Part shown: one piece after another, positions 18,880 through 27,936 of the stretch
Numbering within the stretch: the stretch's first letter is position 1
How the letters are laid out: the number at the start of each line of letters is the position of its first letter
From: an uncultured Bacteroides sp.
GTDB lineage: Bacteria > Bacteroidota > Bacteroidia > Bacteroidales > Bacteroidaceae
Assembly (NCBI GenBank): GCA_949289345.1
Contig: CASENS010000105.1
Location: 1-52,325 of the forward strand
DNA: 52,325 bases
Direction of reading: 5' to 3'
Program-made: the position numbers and the translations under genes
Notes under the pieces: model-generated
Databases searched by the model: none
What the model was told of the DNA's origin: nothing
What the model saw: the letters and a program-made list of their open reading frames with translations, nothing else

Positions 18880-18935
18880 TACTATCTTTACTTTTCTGCA
18901 AAGATAGTACAAATTGCATTTTATATCTATCTTTG
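18880..18935. promoter_or_regulatory. Divergent promoter region with 10-bp palindrome
   Basis: TACTATCTTT (18880-18889), a 10-base loop and AAAGATAGTA (18900-18909) form a perfect inverted repeat. Its right arm overlaps a minus-strand -7 box (TATCTTTG, 18899-18906) for the esterase gene. A plus-strand TATCTTTG at 18928-18935 serves the methyltransferase gene. No well-spaced TTTG -33 element was found for either. Confidence 0.5.
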
Positions 18936-18958
18936 CATCCGGATTTTAAATAGAATCA

Positions 18959-20170
18959 ATGCGAATGAATGGTTTATCCGAAGACACCCGAAGCTTTGTC
19001 AGCGAGCACCGTTCCGATGACATCCGTCTGTTGGCGTTGCTGGTGGCCAAGTATCCCAACGTGAATAAGCAGGCTGCCCTCACGCAAATAAGCGGATGGC
19101 AAGCGCTAAAGAACAAAGTCCCCACATGGGCGGCCTGCGACGCGCTGCTTTACCCGTCCCATTTGTCTTTGGAGCAATGTTCGTCGGAACTGGCTGCACG
19201 CTATAAAGTCTCAGTGATGGAAAGCAAAGAAGGCCGGCGGGATAAACTGACTGACTTGACCGGCGGGTTCGGCATTGATTGCGCTTTTCTCTCCTCCCTT
19301 TTCCGGCAAGCGGACTACGTGGAAAGGCAGGAGGCATTATGTGACATTGCACGGCACAATTTCCCGGCGTTGGGACTAACTCACATCACCGTCCATCATG
19401 CCAATAGCGTGGAATACGTGAAGAGAATGCCTCCCGTCGACTGGATATTCATCGACCCCGCCCGGCGCGATGGAAACGGTGGGAAAGTCATTGCCATTTC
19501 TGATTGTGAGCCGGATGTTTCCGCTCTCGAAGAACTGCTGCTGACAAAGTCCCGACAAGTGCTGGTCAAACTTTCGCCCATGCTCGACCTTGTCCAAGCT
19601 TTGCATGACCTGCACCATGTGTCTGAAGCCCACATTGTAGCCGTAGCGAACGAATGCAAGGAACTGCTTTTGGTACTAAACAAAGACTGCGACATACAAC
19701 CGGATGAAATACCTGTCCATTGCGTCAACCTCGGCACGGACCAGCCGCCTTTGACTTTCACCCGCCAGGCCGAACGGGAGGCCCAATGCTCCTATGCCGA
19801 TGCTCCCGGCACTTATCTCTATGAACCCAATGCCGCCATTTTGAAGGCCGGAGCTTTCCGCACGCTTGCTTATATATATAATATGGTGAAACTTCATCCC
19901 AATAGTCATCTCTATACGTCCGATGCTCGGATAGCCGACTTTCCCGGGCGTGCCTTCCGCATCGAAGGCTGGTGCGGCTTCGGCAAAAAGGAAATAAAGG
20001 ATTTGTTGGCTGACGTGAAGCAAGCCAATCTGACCATACGCAATTTCCCTGCCACAGTCCATGACCTGCGCAAGCGCCTGAAACTGGCCGAAGGAGGCAC
20101 AACCTATCTGTTTGCTACGACAATAGGGCAACAAAAGATACTTATCCGGTGCCGTAAGTGTACAAACTGA
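18959..20170 (+). CDS. Class I SAM-dependent methyltransferase with THUMP-like domain
   Basis: A 403-residue cytoplasmic protein. The SAM-binding motif I is DLTGGFGID (99-107), and the DPARR motif (166-170) fills the catalytic motif IV position. The C-terminal 80 residues (FRIEGWCGFGKKEIKDLLADVK and following) resemble the THUMP-like domain found in Bacteroidetes members of this family. THUMP proteins bind RNA, so an RNA methyltransferase role is likely, but the target is unknown. Two ATGs lie two codons apart; the first, at 18959, is used. Confidence 0.8.
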   Translation: MRMNGLSEDTRSFVSEHRSDDIRLLALLVAKYPNVNKQAALTQISGWQALKNKVPTWAACDALLYPSHLSLEQCSSELAARYKVSVMESKEGRRDKLTDLTGGFGIDCAFLSSLFRQADYVERQEALCDIARHNFPALGLTHITVHHANSVEYVKRMPPVDWIFIDPARRDGNGGKVIAISDCEPDVSALEELLLTKSRQVLVKLSPMLDLVQALHDLHHVSEAHIVAVANECKELLLVLNKDCDIQPDEIPVHCVNLGTDQPPLTFTRQAEREAQCSYADAPGTYLYEPNAAILKAGAFRTLAYIYNMVKLHPNSHLYTSDARIADFPGRAFRIEGWCGFGKKEIKDLLADVKQANLTIRNFPATVHDLRKRLKLAEGGTTYLFATTIGQQKILIRCRKCTN

Positions 20171-20247
20171 CAGCCACGTAACAAGATTGCAATACATTTG
20201 TTGCGCATTCTTCAAAATCCCGTAAAGAACACGTAACTGCATACCTA

Positions 20248-20255
20248 TACTTTTG
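20248..20255 (+). promoter_or_regulatory. -7 box before the TonB receptor gene
   Basis: TACTTTTG matches the Bacteroidales TAnnTTTG box, 29 bases before the ATG at 20285. No TTTG is found at the usual distance upstream, so an activator may be needed. Confidence 0.5.
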
Positions 20256-20284
20256 CGCCATCAAATTAACAGATTTAAATAGGT

Positions 20285-23083
20285 ATGAGACGTATTTTAA
20301 AAGGACTGTTATTCGCATTCCTGATTGCGACAGCTTCTGCCCCCATTATGGCAGACGAAAATGATGCCGTATCGGCAAAAGGAACCATCCGTGGCCGAAT
20401 AATCGACAACACGAAGCAAACGCTCCCCGGAGCAACCATCTACATTGAAAACCTGCACACAGGTGTTACCAGTGACATTAACGGTTTCTATACATTCTCC
20501 AATCTGGAGCCGGGAACCTACAAAGTGAAAGTGACTTACATTGGCTACTCTCCGGTGGAAATGACCATCACCATTCCGCAAGGCAAGACGATAGAAAAGG
20601 ATGTCGTCATGAACGAAGGACTCGAACTGCAGGAGGTTGTCGTGGACGGAGCCTTTACCGGACAACGCCGTGCCCTCTCCGCTCAGAAAAGCAATCTGGG
20701 TATCACCAACGTGGTATCGGCCGACCAGGTGGGCAAGTTCCCCGACTCCAACATCGGCGACGCCCTGAAGCGCATCAGCGGTATCAACGTACAGTATGAC
20801 CAGGGCGAGGCACGCTTCGGACAAGTGCGCGGTACAAGTGCCGACATGAGCTCGGTGACCATCAACGGCAACCGTGTGCCTTCGGCTGAAGGCGAGACGC
20901 GTAACGTGCAGCTCGACCTCATCCCCGCCGACATGATTCAGACCATCGAAGTAAACAAGGTGGTTACGCCGGATATGGATGCCGACGCCATCGGTGGCAG
21001 CATCAACCTCGTCACCAAGAACTCTCCCTACAAACGCTTCATCAGCGCCACGGCGGGAACAGGCTATAACTTCGTGGCCGACAAGATGAACATGAACTTT
21101 GGCTTCACCTATGGCGACCGCTTCTTCAACGACAAGCTGGGCGTGATGCTGTCGGCTTCTTACCAGAAGAATCCCGCCGGTAGCGATGACGTGGAGATGG
21201 CTTACGAGCTGAACGACGACGGCGAAGTGGTATTGGACGAATACGAAGTGCGCCAGTACTACGTGACTCGCGAACGCCAAAGCTACTCACTGGCCCTCGA
21301 CTGGGAAATCAACGCCAACCACAAACTGGACTTCAAAGGTATCTTCAACAACCGTAACGACTGGGAGAACCGCTACCGCCGCCAATACAAATGGGATGAC
21401 GAGACGCCCAATGAATATGAAATGGTGTTCGAGAGCAAGGCCGGAGGTCCCGACCAACGTTACGCCCGTCTGGAACAACAGCGCACCATGGACTTCACCC
21501 TCGGCGGTGAGCACCTCTTCGGACGCCTGCAGTTCGACTGGAAAGCTTCTTACGCCCAAGCCGGCGAAAAACGTCCGCACGAACGCTACCTCTCCTTCAA
21601 GAAAGAAGGCGTGGCCATGGAAACCGATTTCAGCGACATACGCCGCCCCTTCATGCGCCCCGTAGATGTCGAAGACTACCTGCTGGACGCCACGAACAGC
21701 AACGGCTTCGAACTGGACGAACTGACCGAACAGTTTGAAGACATCAAGGAGAAAGACCTCAAGTTCAGCGCCAACTTCGAGCTGCCCCTCGTGCAGGGAC
21801 GCTTCGCCAACAAACTGAAGTTCGGTGCCAAGGTGGTGGACAAGGACAAGGAGAAATGGATTGACTTCTACGAATACAAGCCTACGGATGAGGACGCCTT
21901 CGTGGCAGGAGCCCTCGGCCACCTCATCAACCAAGACCGCGACGGATACATGGCAGGCGACCGCTACCGCGTGGGCAACTATGTAGACAAGGAATACCTT
22001 GGCAACATCGACGTGAACAACTCCGCCGACTTCGAGGAAGAAATCAAATACGACGAGATGGCCGAGAACTTCGAGGCGCACGAGACGGTGACCGCCGGAT
22101 ACCTCCGCTTCGACCAGCAATTAGGCAAACGCTGGAACCTCATGGCCGGACTGCGACTGGAGAACACACACGTCACCTACAGCGGTTATATCTACGACGA
22201 CGGTGACATGAGTGGTGGCGACGAAAGCCTTAACCCCACCGGCGAACAGTCGAAGAGCTACATCAACGTGCTGCCCAGCGTGCTGCTGAAGTGGGACGTG
22301 AACGACGACCTCAAACTGCGCGCCGCCTTCACCAACACCCTCTCGCGCCCCAAATACTCCGACCTCGTGCCCAACGTCATCATCGACAAAGAGGACATCG
22401 CCTTCGGTAACCCCAACCTGGAGCCGACCCTCTCGTACAACTTCGACCTCAGCGCCGAGTACTACTTCAAGTCCATCGGTCTGATAAGCGGAGGCATCTT
22501 CTACAAGAAAATCAACGACTTCATCGTCGACTACCGCCAGCAGAACTACGAATACCAAGGCGTGGCCTACGACGAGATGAAAACCCCCATCAACGCCGGT
22601 GACGCCAACCTCTTCGGTGTCGAAGTGGCCTACCAGCGCGACTTCGGCTTCATCCACCCCGCCCTGAAGTGCGTCGGCCTCTACGGCAACTACACCTACA
22701 CGTACAGCAAGGTGAACCACTTCAACTTCGAAGGCCGCGAGAACGACGACCTGCGCCTGCCCGGCTCGCCCGAGCACACCGCCAACCTGTCGCTCTACTT
22801 CGAGAAAGCCGGCTTCAACCTCCGCTGGAGCTACAACTTCGCTTCGGACTTCATCGACGAAGTGGGCGAAGAAGCCTTCTACGACCGCTACTACGACAAG
22901 GTGAACTACATGGACGTCAACGCCAGCTACACCTTCGGCAAGGCTTTCAAGACCACCTTCTATGCCGAAGCCACCAACCTGCTGAACCAGCCCCTGCGCT
23001 ACTACCAGGGCACGCCCGACCGCTCCATGCAGGCCGAATACTACGGCGTACGCATCAATGCAGGCGTGAAAATCAGCTTCTAA
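20285..23083 (+). CDS. TonB-dependent outer-membrane receptor with carboxypeptidase-like N-domain
   Basis: A 932-residue outer-membrane transporter. The layout is a signal peptide (about 1-23), a carboxypeptidase-regulatory-like domain (about 34-115, with TLPGATIYIENLHTGVTSD), a plug domain (about 130-240), and a 22-strand barrel ending in aromatic GVKISF. It is closer to the TonB/Xanthomonas-Caulobacter receptor type than to SusC, and no SusD lipoprotein follows. The gene is strikingly biased to C-ending codons, as is common for highly expressed Bacteroides genes. The next gene codes for a secreted phosphatase, so uptake of a phosphorylated compound or phosphate-rich ligand is a reasonable inference; the ligand itself is not shown by the sequence. 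Confidence 0.9.
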   Translation: MRRILKGLLFAFLIATASAPIMADENDAVSAKGTIRGRIIDNTKQTLPGATIYIENLHTGVTSDINGFYTFSNLEPGTYKVKVTYIGYSPVEMTITIPQGKTIEKDVVMNEGLELQEVVVDGAFTGQRRALSAQKSNLGITNVVSADQVGKFPDSNIGDALKRISGINVQYDQGEARFGQVRGTSADMSSVTINGNRVPSAEGETRNVQLDLIPADMIQTIEVNKVVTPDMDADAIGGSINLVTKNSPYKRFISATAGTGYNFVADKMNMNFGFTYGDRFFNDKLGVMLSASYQKNPAGSDDVEMAYELNDDGEVVLDEYEVRQYYVTRERQSYSLALDWEINANHKLDFKGIFNNRNDWENRYRRQYKWDDETPNEYEMVFESKAGGPDQRYARLEQQRTMDFTLGGEHLFGRLQFDWKASYAQAGEKRPHERYLSFKKEGVAMETDFSDIRRPFMRPVDVEDYLLDATNSNGFELDELTEQFEDIKEKDLKFSANFELPLVQGRFANKLKFGAKVVDKDKEKWIDFYEYKPTDEDAFVAGALGHLINQDRDGYMAGDRYRVGNYVDKEYLGNIDVNNSADFEEEIKYDEMAENFEAHETVTAGYLRFDQQLGKRWNLMAGLRLENTHVTYSGYIYDDGDMSGGDESLNPTGEQSKSYINVLPSVLLKWDVNDDLKLRAAFTNTLSRPKYSDLVPNVIIDKEDIAFGNPNLEPTLSYNFDLSAEYYFKSIGLISGGIFYKKINDFIVDYRQQNYEYQGVAYDEMKTPINAGDANLFGVEVAYQRDFGFIHPALKCVGLYGNYTYTYSKVNHFNFEGRENDDLRLPGSPEHTANLSLYFEKAGFNLRWSYNFASDFIDEVGEEAFYDRYYDKVNYMDVNASYTFGKAFKTTFYAEATNLLNQPLRYYQGTPDRSMQAEYYGVRINAGVKISF

Positions 23084-23089
23084 TCAAGG

Positions 23090-23155
23090 ACATTCCCCGG
23101 CCTCGTCGGACTCATCCCCCGGATGCGTGCCCGACGAAGCCTGGGGACGTTCCTG
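23090..23155 (+). terminator. Long GC-rich hairpin after the TonB receptor gene
   Basis: Just after the stop, GGAC...CCCCGGCCTCGTCGG on the left pairs with CCGACGAAGCCTGGGG...GTTCC on the right, around an inner CATCC/GGATG hairpin. The stem has a few mismatches. It is followed by the 22-bp array rather than by a simple T run, so it could act as terminator or as a 3'-end stabiliser. Confidence 0.5.
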
Positions 23156-23160
23156 TGAAA

Positions 23161-23248
23161 AAGGCTTTTTCATCCTACCAATAAGCCTTTTTCGTCCTGT
23201 CAATAAGGCTTTTTCGTCTTACTAAAAAGCCTTTTTCGTTAAGACAAA
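23161..23248 (+). repeat. Array C: four tandem 22-bp units with alternating complementary cores
   Basis: Units start at 23161, 23183, 23205 and 23227. They begin alternately AAGGCTTTTTC and AAGCCTTTTTC, so successive units carry a G-to-C swap that restores pairing: AAGGCTTTTT at 23205-23214 pairs with AAAAAGCCTT at 23224-23233, and GAAAAAGGCTT ending at 23165 or so pairs with AAGCCTTTTTC at 23183-23193. Confidence 0.85.
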
Positions 23249-23398
23249 CCTCGGGCTCGTCAGCCACGAAGCCGAGACTTGACGGGCACAAAGCCTAAGG
23301 AAGGGGCGGAGAACCCCGAATGATTCCCAAATTGTTCCCAAATCGGGTTATAGATTTGGGCGTGAAAACAAGAAGTTTAATCTTATAAATAACTGAAA

Positions 23399-24337
23399 AT
23401 GAATATGAAGAAATTATTCCTTCTACTGACCGTTGCCCTGATGGGCACGTGGGCCATGGCCCAGCAAGCGATAGACTACAGCGTCTACGATGATAAGTTC
23501 AACATCTACATGGCCAACGACCTGGGCCGCAACGGTTACTATGACCAGAAGCCCATCGCCGAGCTGATGGGCGTGATGGCCGAGGAAGTGGGACCGGAGT
23601 TCGTCATTGCCGCCGGCGACGTGCATCACTTCGAGGGCGTGCAGTCGGTGGACGACCCGCTGTGGATGACCAACTACGAGCTTATCTACGCCCATCCGGA
23701 GCTGATGATTGACTGGTTCCCCATCTGCGGCAATCATGAATATCGCGGCAACACGCAGGCCGTCATCGACTACAGCCGGGTGAGCCGCCGTTGGGAGATG
23801 CCCGCCCGCTACTACACCAAGTCGTTCGAGGAAGAAGGCACCACGGTGCGCATCGTGTGGATAGACACCACGCCGCTCATCGACAAGTACCGCCAGGAGA
23901 ACGACCAGTATCCCGACGCCTGCCTGCAGGACATGAAGGCGCAGTTGGAGTGGCTGGACGCCACGCTGGCCGCCGCCAAGGAGGACTGGGTTATTGTCGT
24001 AGGCCACCATCCCATCTATGCCGAGACGTCGAAGGACGACATCGAGCGCCTGAACTTGCAGCAACGTGTGGACACCATCCTGCGCAAGCATCGTGTGGAC
24101 ATGTACCTGAACGGCCACATCCACAACTTCCAGCACATCCGCGTGCCGGACAGTGACATCGACTACATCACCAACTCGGCCGGTTCGCTCAGCCGCCAGG
24201 TGAAGCCTATCGAGGGTACGGTGTTCTGCAGCAGTGAGCCGGGCTTCTCCATTATCTCCGCCACGCCCAAGACACTGGAGCTCCGCATGATTGACAAGCA
24301 CGGACAAGTGCTGCATACGGTGACGCGGACGAAGTAA
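23399..24337 (+). CDS. Secreted purple-acid-phosphatase-like metallophosphoesterase
   Basis: A 312-residue protein with a signal peptide ending near AMAQ (residue 22). The metallophosphatase motifs appear in order: D41-L-G with Y47/48, GDVHH (73-77), GNHEY (111-115), VGHHPIY near 203-209 and GHIHNFQH near 239-246. The DxG...Y arrangement is typical of purple acid (tartrate-resistant-type) phosphatases, which release phosphate from monoesters outside the cytoplasm. It follows the TonB receptor gene in the same direction with 315 bases between, and shares its C-ending codon bias. ATG at 23399 or 23405 could be the start. Confidence 0.85.
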   Translation: MNMKKLFLLLTVALMGTWAMAQQAIDYSVYDDKFNIYMANDLGRNGYYDQKPIAELMGVMAEEVGPEFVIAAGDVHHFEGVQSVDDPLWMTNYELIYAHPELMIDWFPICGNHEYRGNTQAVIDYSRVSRRWEMPARYYTKSFEEEGTTVRIVWIDTTPLIDKYRQENDQYPDACLQDMKAQLEWLDATLAAAKEDWVIVVGHHPIYAETSKDDIERLNLQQRVDTILRKHRVDMYLNGHIHNFQHIRVPDSDIDYITNSAGSLSRQVKPIEGTVFCSSEPGFSIISATPKTLELRMIDKHGQVLHTVTRTK

Positions 24338-24367
24338 TCAGCGCTATAAAACAAACACCTCAGAACC

Positions 24368-24405
24368 TCCCCTTCCGGCAAAGAAATGTCAGAAGGGGAT
24401 TTTTG
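24368..24405 (+). terminator. Intrinsic terminator after the phosphatase gene
   Basis: TCCCCTTC (24368-24375) pairs with GAAGGGGA (24392-24399) to form an 8-bp stem with a 16-base loop, followed at once by TTTTTG. This is a standard Rho-independent terminator shape. Confidence 0.75.
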
Positions 24406-24430
24406 TATAGTGAAAAACAAGCGAGTTTGT

Positions 24431-24461
24431 TTTGTCTTGCACTCAGTTTGCACTATCTTTG
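24431..24461 (+). promoter_or_regulatory. Well-matched promoter of the GNAT-like gene
   Basis: TTTG at 24431-24434, a spacer of exactly 19 bases, and TATCTTTG at 24454-24461. Transcription would begin near 24468, about 15 bases before the ATG at 24483, leaving a very short leader. Confidence 0.75.
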
Positions 24462-24482
24462 CGCCCATAAACGAATATGAAT

Positions 24483-25625
24483 ATGGCTGTTACAATCAAA
24501 AAAGTATCCACAAAGCGGGAACTGAAGCGCTTCATCCGCTTCAACTACGAGTTATACAAGGGCAACGCCTACTCCGTGCCCGACCTTTATGACGACATGC
24601 TGAACACGTTCAACAAGAAGAAGAATGCGGCTTTCGAGTTCTGTGAGGCCGATTACTTTCTGGCTTATAAGGACGGGAAAACGGTGGGCCGCGTGGCAGC
24701 CATCATCAACCACAAAGCCAATCAGGCATGGGGAAAGAAAGACGTCCGCTTCGGTTGGATAGACTTCACGGACGATTCGGAAGTGTCTGACGCCCTTATC
24801 CGCGCTGTAGAACAATGGGGCAAAGAGCGGGGCATGACAGACATTGTCGGCCCGTTGGGCTTCACAGACATGGATGCCGAGGGCATGCTCATCGAGGGTT
24901 ACGACCAACTGAGTACCATGGCTACCACCTACAACTACCCCTACTACCCGCAACACATGGAGCGCATGGGCTTTGTGAAAGACAGTGATTGGGTAGAGTT
25001 CAAGATATACATCCCCGATGGGATTCCCGACAAGCACAAACGTATAGCGGACATTATCCAACGCAAATACAACCTGCAAATCAAGAAATACACTTCGGCC
25101 AAGAAGATAGCCGCCGAGTACGGGCAAGCCATCTTCAAGCTGATTAACGAGGCATATAGCCAACTGTATGGTTATTCCTCTTTGTCACAACGGCAGATAG
25201 ACCAATACGTCAAGATGTATCTGCCTATTCTCGACCTGCGTATGGTAACCCTCATTACCGACCAAAGCGGCGAACTGATAGCTGTCGGCATCTCCATGCC
25301 TTCCTTGTCCGAAGCCTTGCAGAAAGCGCATGGCCGCCTGTTGCCATTCGGTTGGTATTACCTGCTGAAGGCACTCTTCTTCAAACGTCGTGCCAAGATG
25401 CTCGACCTGCTGCTGGTAGCCGTGAAACCCGAATATCAGAACAAGGGAGTGAATGCCTTGCTGTTTACCGACCTTATCCCTGTTTATCAGCAATTAGGAT
25501 TTGAATATGCGGAGAGCAATCCGGAGATGGAATTGAACGGCAAGGTGCAAGCCCAATGGGAGTACTTCAAGACGGAGCAACACAAACGCCGCCGGGCTTT
25601 CCGGAAAGTAATCGGGGATAAGTGA
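24483..25625 (+). CDS. GNAT-like N-acetyltransferase family protein
   Basis: A 380-residue cytoplasmic protein (ATG at 24483, preferred over 24477). The C-terminal half has a GNAT-like acetyl-CoA loop (LLVAVKPEYQNKGVNALLF) preceded by a strand, and ends with a basic helix (KTEQHKRRRAFRKVIGDK). The N-terminal half (NYELYKGNAYSVPDLYDDM, IVGPLGFTDMDAEG) is typical of a conserved Bacteroidetes family often annotated as hypothetical or as an acetyltransferase. Substrate is unknown. It has its own promoter and stands alone between two secreted phosphatases. Confidence 0.65.
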   Translation: MAVTIKKVSTKRELKRFIRFNYELYKGNAYSVPDLYDDMLNTFNKKKNAAFEFCEADYFLAYKDGKTVGRVAAIINHKANQAWGKKDVRFGWIDFTDDSEVSDALIRAVEQWGKERGMTDIVGPLGFTDMDAEGMLIEGYDQLSTMATTYNYPYYPQHMERMGFVKDSDWVEFKIYIPDGIPDKHKRIADIIQRKYNLQIKKYTSAKKIAAEYGQAIFKLINEAYSQLYGYSSLSQRQIDQYVKMYLPILDLRMVTLITDQSGELIAVGISMPSLSEALQKAHGRLLPFGWYYLLKALFFKRRAKMLDLLLVAVKPEYQNKGVNALLFTDLIPVYQQLGFEYAESNPEMELNGKVQAQWEYFKTEQHKRRRAFRKVIGDK

Positions 25626-25716
25626 CGGTGAGGAGCCGTAAGTTGGCTCTTGGAAGAAGGACTTTTCTCACATGAAATGATCATCTGACACTGTAACTTG
25701 CTTATTTTAAGAACAA

Positions 25717-26316
25717 ATGAAGAAAGGATTATTGCTGCTTGTTTCGTTCCTGTTGGCTACGGCCACGTGGGGGCAGAACTGGGACATCGACGCTTTGCAC
25801 AAGGTGAATGCCTGGGACGGGAAGTTTGTACGCAATTATAATAAGTTCGTTTCCAAGTCCGAACCCTACATTGCCATCGGGGTGCCGGTGGCGATGGCTT
25901 TGGCTTCGTGGGTGAAGCACGACAGGCAGTTGCTGAAAGATGCGGTGTATGTAGGCACCAGTGTGGCGGGCGCTTTTGTACTGACGTATGGCATGAAGTA
26001 TCTCGTTGACCGCGAACGTCCTTACGACCGCTGGCCCGACCGTGTGCATCCTTACAGCCGCGAGAGCAGCCCTTCATTCCCATCCGGGCACACGGCCACC
26101 GCTTTCGCTCTTGCCACCTCGCTCAGCATCAAGTATCCCAAGTGGTATGTCATTGCGCCTACCGCCCTGTGGGCTTGCTCGGTGGGCGTGTCCCGCATGA
26201 ACGAGGGGGTGCACTATCCTTCGGACGTGTTGGCGGGTGCCGCCATTGGAGCCGGCTGTGCGGTGGTCAACGTGTTTGTCAACCGTTGGCTGAACCGTTG
26301 GCTCTTCGGTGACTGA
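25717..26316 (+). CDS. Periplasmic PAP2-superfamily phosphatase
   Basis: A 199-residue protein with a signal peptide (about 1-20) and two to four hydrophobic segments. The three phosphatase motifs are complete: K94-x6-R101-P102, P122-S-G-H125 and S159-R-x5-H166-x3-D170. PAP2 enzymes remove phosphate from lipids such as undecaprenyl pyrophosphate, phosphatidate or lipid A; Bacteroides LpxF belongs to this superfamily. The sequence does not say which lipid is used here. Stop is convergent with, and 9 bases from, the S41 protease gene. Confidence 0.85.
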   Translation: MKKGLLLLVSFLLATATWGQNWDIDALHKVNAWDGKFVRNYNKFVSKSEPYIAIGVPVAMALASWVKHDRQLLKDAVYVGTSVAGAFVLTYGMKYLVDRERPYDRWPDRVHPYSRESSPSFPSGHTATAFALATSLSIKYPKWYVIAPTALWACSVGVSRMNEGVHYPSDVLAGAAIGAGCAVVNVFVNRWLNRWLFGD

Positions 26317-26325
26317 CAATCCCTC

Positions 26326-27936
26326 TTACCTGTTTATCACCTGCTCGTAAGCCCCTTCTTCCAGCACACGCAGCGCCTGCAACACGCTTTCGTTCGTGGT
26401 GTTCATCACTTGGTAGTATTCGCTCATGTCCCACAGGTCGCGGGCTATGAGCGCTTTCAGCTGTGTCTTGATAAGCGGCAGCGACCGGTTGTATTGCGCT
26501 TCGTCAAACTTTACCCCCTCCTTGTCTGCCAGCGCGCGGACGTCCGCCATGAAGGCTTCGTCTATCTCGAACTTCTTGTTGAAACGCTCAAAGTCCTTGT
26601 AGGTGCGTTTCAGTTCCTCCCGATGGCGTTCAATGTAGCCTGTCGTGCTGCGGATGACCACTCCTTTTGCCACGATGTTGCGGTGATAGTCCGTATAACG
26701 GGTGGTGTCGATGGGGACGAAGAAGTCCGGCATGATGCCTCCTCCGCCATACACCGTGCGCCCAAGGCGTTTGGTGCGGTACTTCAGCGAGTCGGGGAAA
26801 TGGATGCTGTCCGCGTGCATCAGCTCGCCGTGGTTGAAGCGGTCCAGCAGGTCGCGGGCGTATTGCTCCTGCATGTCTTCCCCTTCTCCGCTATACGGTT
26901 TCTGGATGCAGCGTCCGGCGGGGGTGTAATAGCGGGCGATGGTCAGGCGTATCATGGAACCGTCCGGCAAGTCGATGGGGCGTTGCACCAGTCCTTTCCC
27001 GAAGGTGCGTCGGCCCACCACTACGCCTCGGTCCCAGTCCTGGACGGCTCCTGTGACAATCTCGCTGGCCGAGGCGGAATACTCGTCCACCAGCACTACC
27101 AACCGTCCTTGGCGGAGGCTTCCGTTTCCCTTGGCGGAGAAATCACTCCGTTTGGCCGAACGTCCTTCGGTGTAGACAATCAGTTCCTTCTGTCCTAAAA
27201 ATTCGTTGGCAATGTCGATGGCTGCGTTCAAGTAGCCGCCTCCGTTGCCTTGCAGGTCCAGGATGAGGTCCTGCATGCCGGTTGTCTGCAGCCGGGCCAG
27301 CGCTTCGGCAAACTCCTCCTGGGTCGTGGCGCCGAAGCGGTTGATGCGTATGTAGCCTGTGTGCGGAGCGATGATGTATGCGGCGTCCAGGCTGTGGATG
27401 GGAATCTGGTCGCGCTTCACGGTGAAGTTCAGCAACTGGTCTACACCGCGCCGCACTACACCCAGGCGCACTTTCGAGTCCTTGGGACCCCGCAGGCGTT
27501 TCATGATGTCCTCCGTACTCATCTTTACGCCGGCAATGGCGGTGTCGTTCACTTGCGTGATGCGGTCGCCTGCCAGGATGCCCGCTTTTTCCGAGGGACC
27601 TCCGCTTACGGGTTGGATGACGAGCAGTGTGTCCTCTATCATCTGGAACTGGATGCCTATGCCTTCAAAGCCTCCTTGCAGCGGCTCGTTCATGGCTTTC
27701 ACTTCTTCGGGGTTGCTGTAGGTGGAGTGGGGGTCCAGCTGTTCCAGCATGCCGATGATGGCGTTCTCCACCAGCCGGTCCTCGTTCACTGTGTCCACAT
27801 ACAGGCGGCTGATGGCAAACTCCGCCAACTGCAACTTGCGCATGGGGTTGTTGGTGCGTTGCGCCTGGATGGCGAGTGCCATGAGCAGGCAGGCGGTCAA
27901 TAACAGTATTCTTTTCATGGTTGTCATTCGTTTCAT
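26326..27936 (-). CDS. S41-family C-terminal processing peptidase
   Basis: A 536-residue exported protease: signal peptide about 1-26, a PDZ domain about 90-165 ([23 protein letters not shown]), and a tail-specific protease domain. The active-site sequence [13 protein letters not shown] supplies the serine (probably Ser289) and FGKGLVQ supplies Lys314, 25 residues on, the same distance as in E. coli Prc. ATG at 27936 overlaps the coaD stop by 4 bases; ATGs at 27927 and 27918 are also possible. Substrates in the periplasm are unknown. Confidence 0.9.
   Translation of the reverse strand: MKRMTTMKRILLLTACLLMALAIQAQRTNNPMRKLQLAEFAISRLYVDTVNEDRLVENAIIGMLEQLDPHSTYSNPEEVKAMNEPLQGGFEGIGIQFQMIEDTLLVIQPVSGGPSEKAGILAGDRITQVNDTAIAGVKMSTEDIMKRLRGPKDSKVRLGVVRRGVDQLLNFTVKRDQIPIHSLDAAYIIAPHTGYIRINRFGATTQEEFAEALARLQTTGMQDLILDLQGNGGGYLNAAIDIANEFLGQKELIVYTEGRSAKRSDFSAKGNGSLRQGRLVVLVDEYSASASEIVTGAVQDWDRGVVVGRRTFGKGLVQRPIDLPDGSMIRLTIARYYTPAGRCIQKPYSGEGEDMQEQYARDLLDRFNHGELMHADSIHFPDSLKYRTKRLGRTVYGGGGIMPDFFVPIDTTRYTDYHRNIVAKGVVIRSTTGYIERHREELKRTYKDFERFNKKFEIDEAFMADVRALADKEGVKFDEAQYNRSLPLIKTQLKALIARDLWDMSEYYQVMNTTNESVLQALRVLEEGAYEQVINR

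Larger units (their letters stand above)
23084..23398. other. Intergenic region between TonB receptor and phosphatase genes
   Basis: These 315 bases contain, in order, the long hairpin (23090-23155), the four-unit 22-bp array (23161-23248), a CTCGTC/GACG-rich stretch, and a perfect small hairpin CCCAAATC (23337-23344), 8-base loop, GATTTGGG (23353-23360), 39 bases before the phosphatase ATG. No gene is seen. So much structure suggests differential expression of the two genes. Confidence 0.6.

Noticed and set aside
20309-22777. Three long minus-strand frames opposite the TonB receptor gene
   Set aside because: Antisense shadows produced by the strong C-ending codon bias; low-complexity V/H/E-rich products without motifs.
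26410-27903. Plus-strand frames of 262 and 217 codons opposite the S41 protease gene
   Set aside because: Antisense of a gene with complete protease motifs; no recognisable domains.
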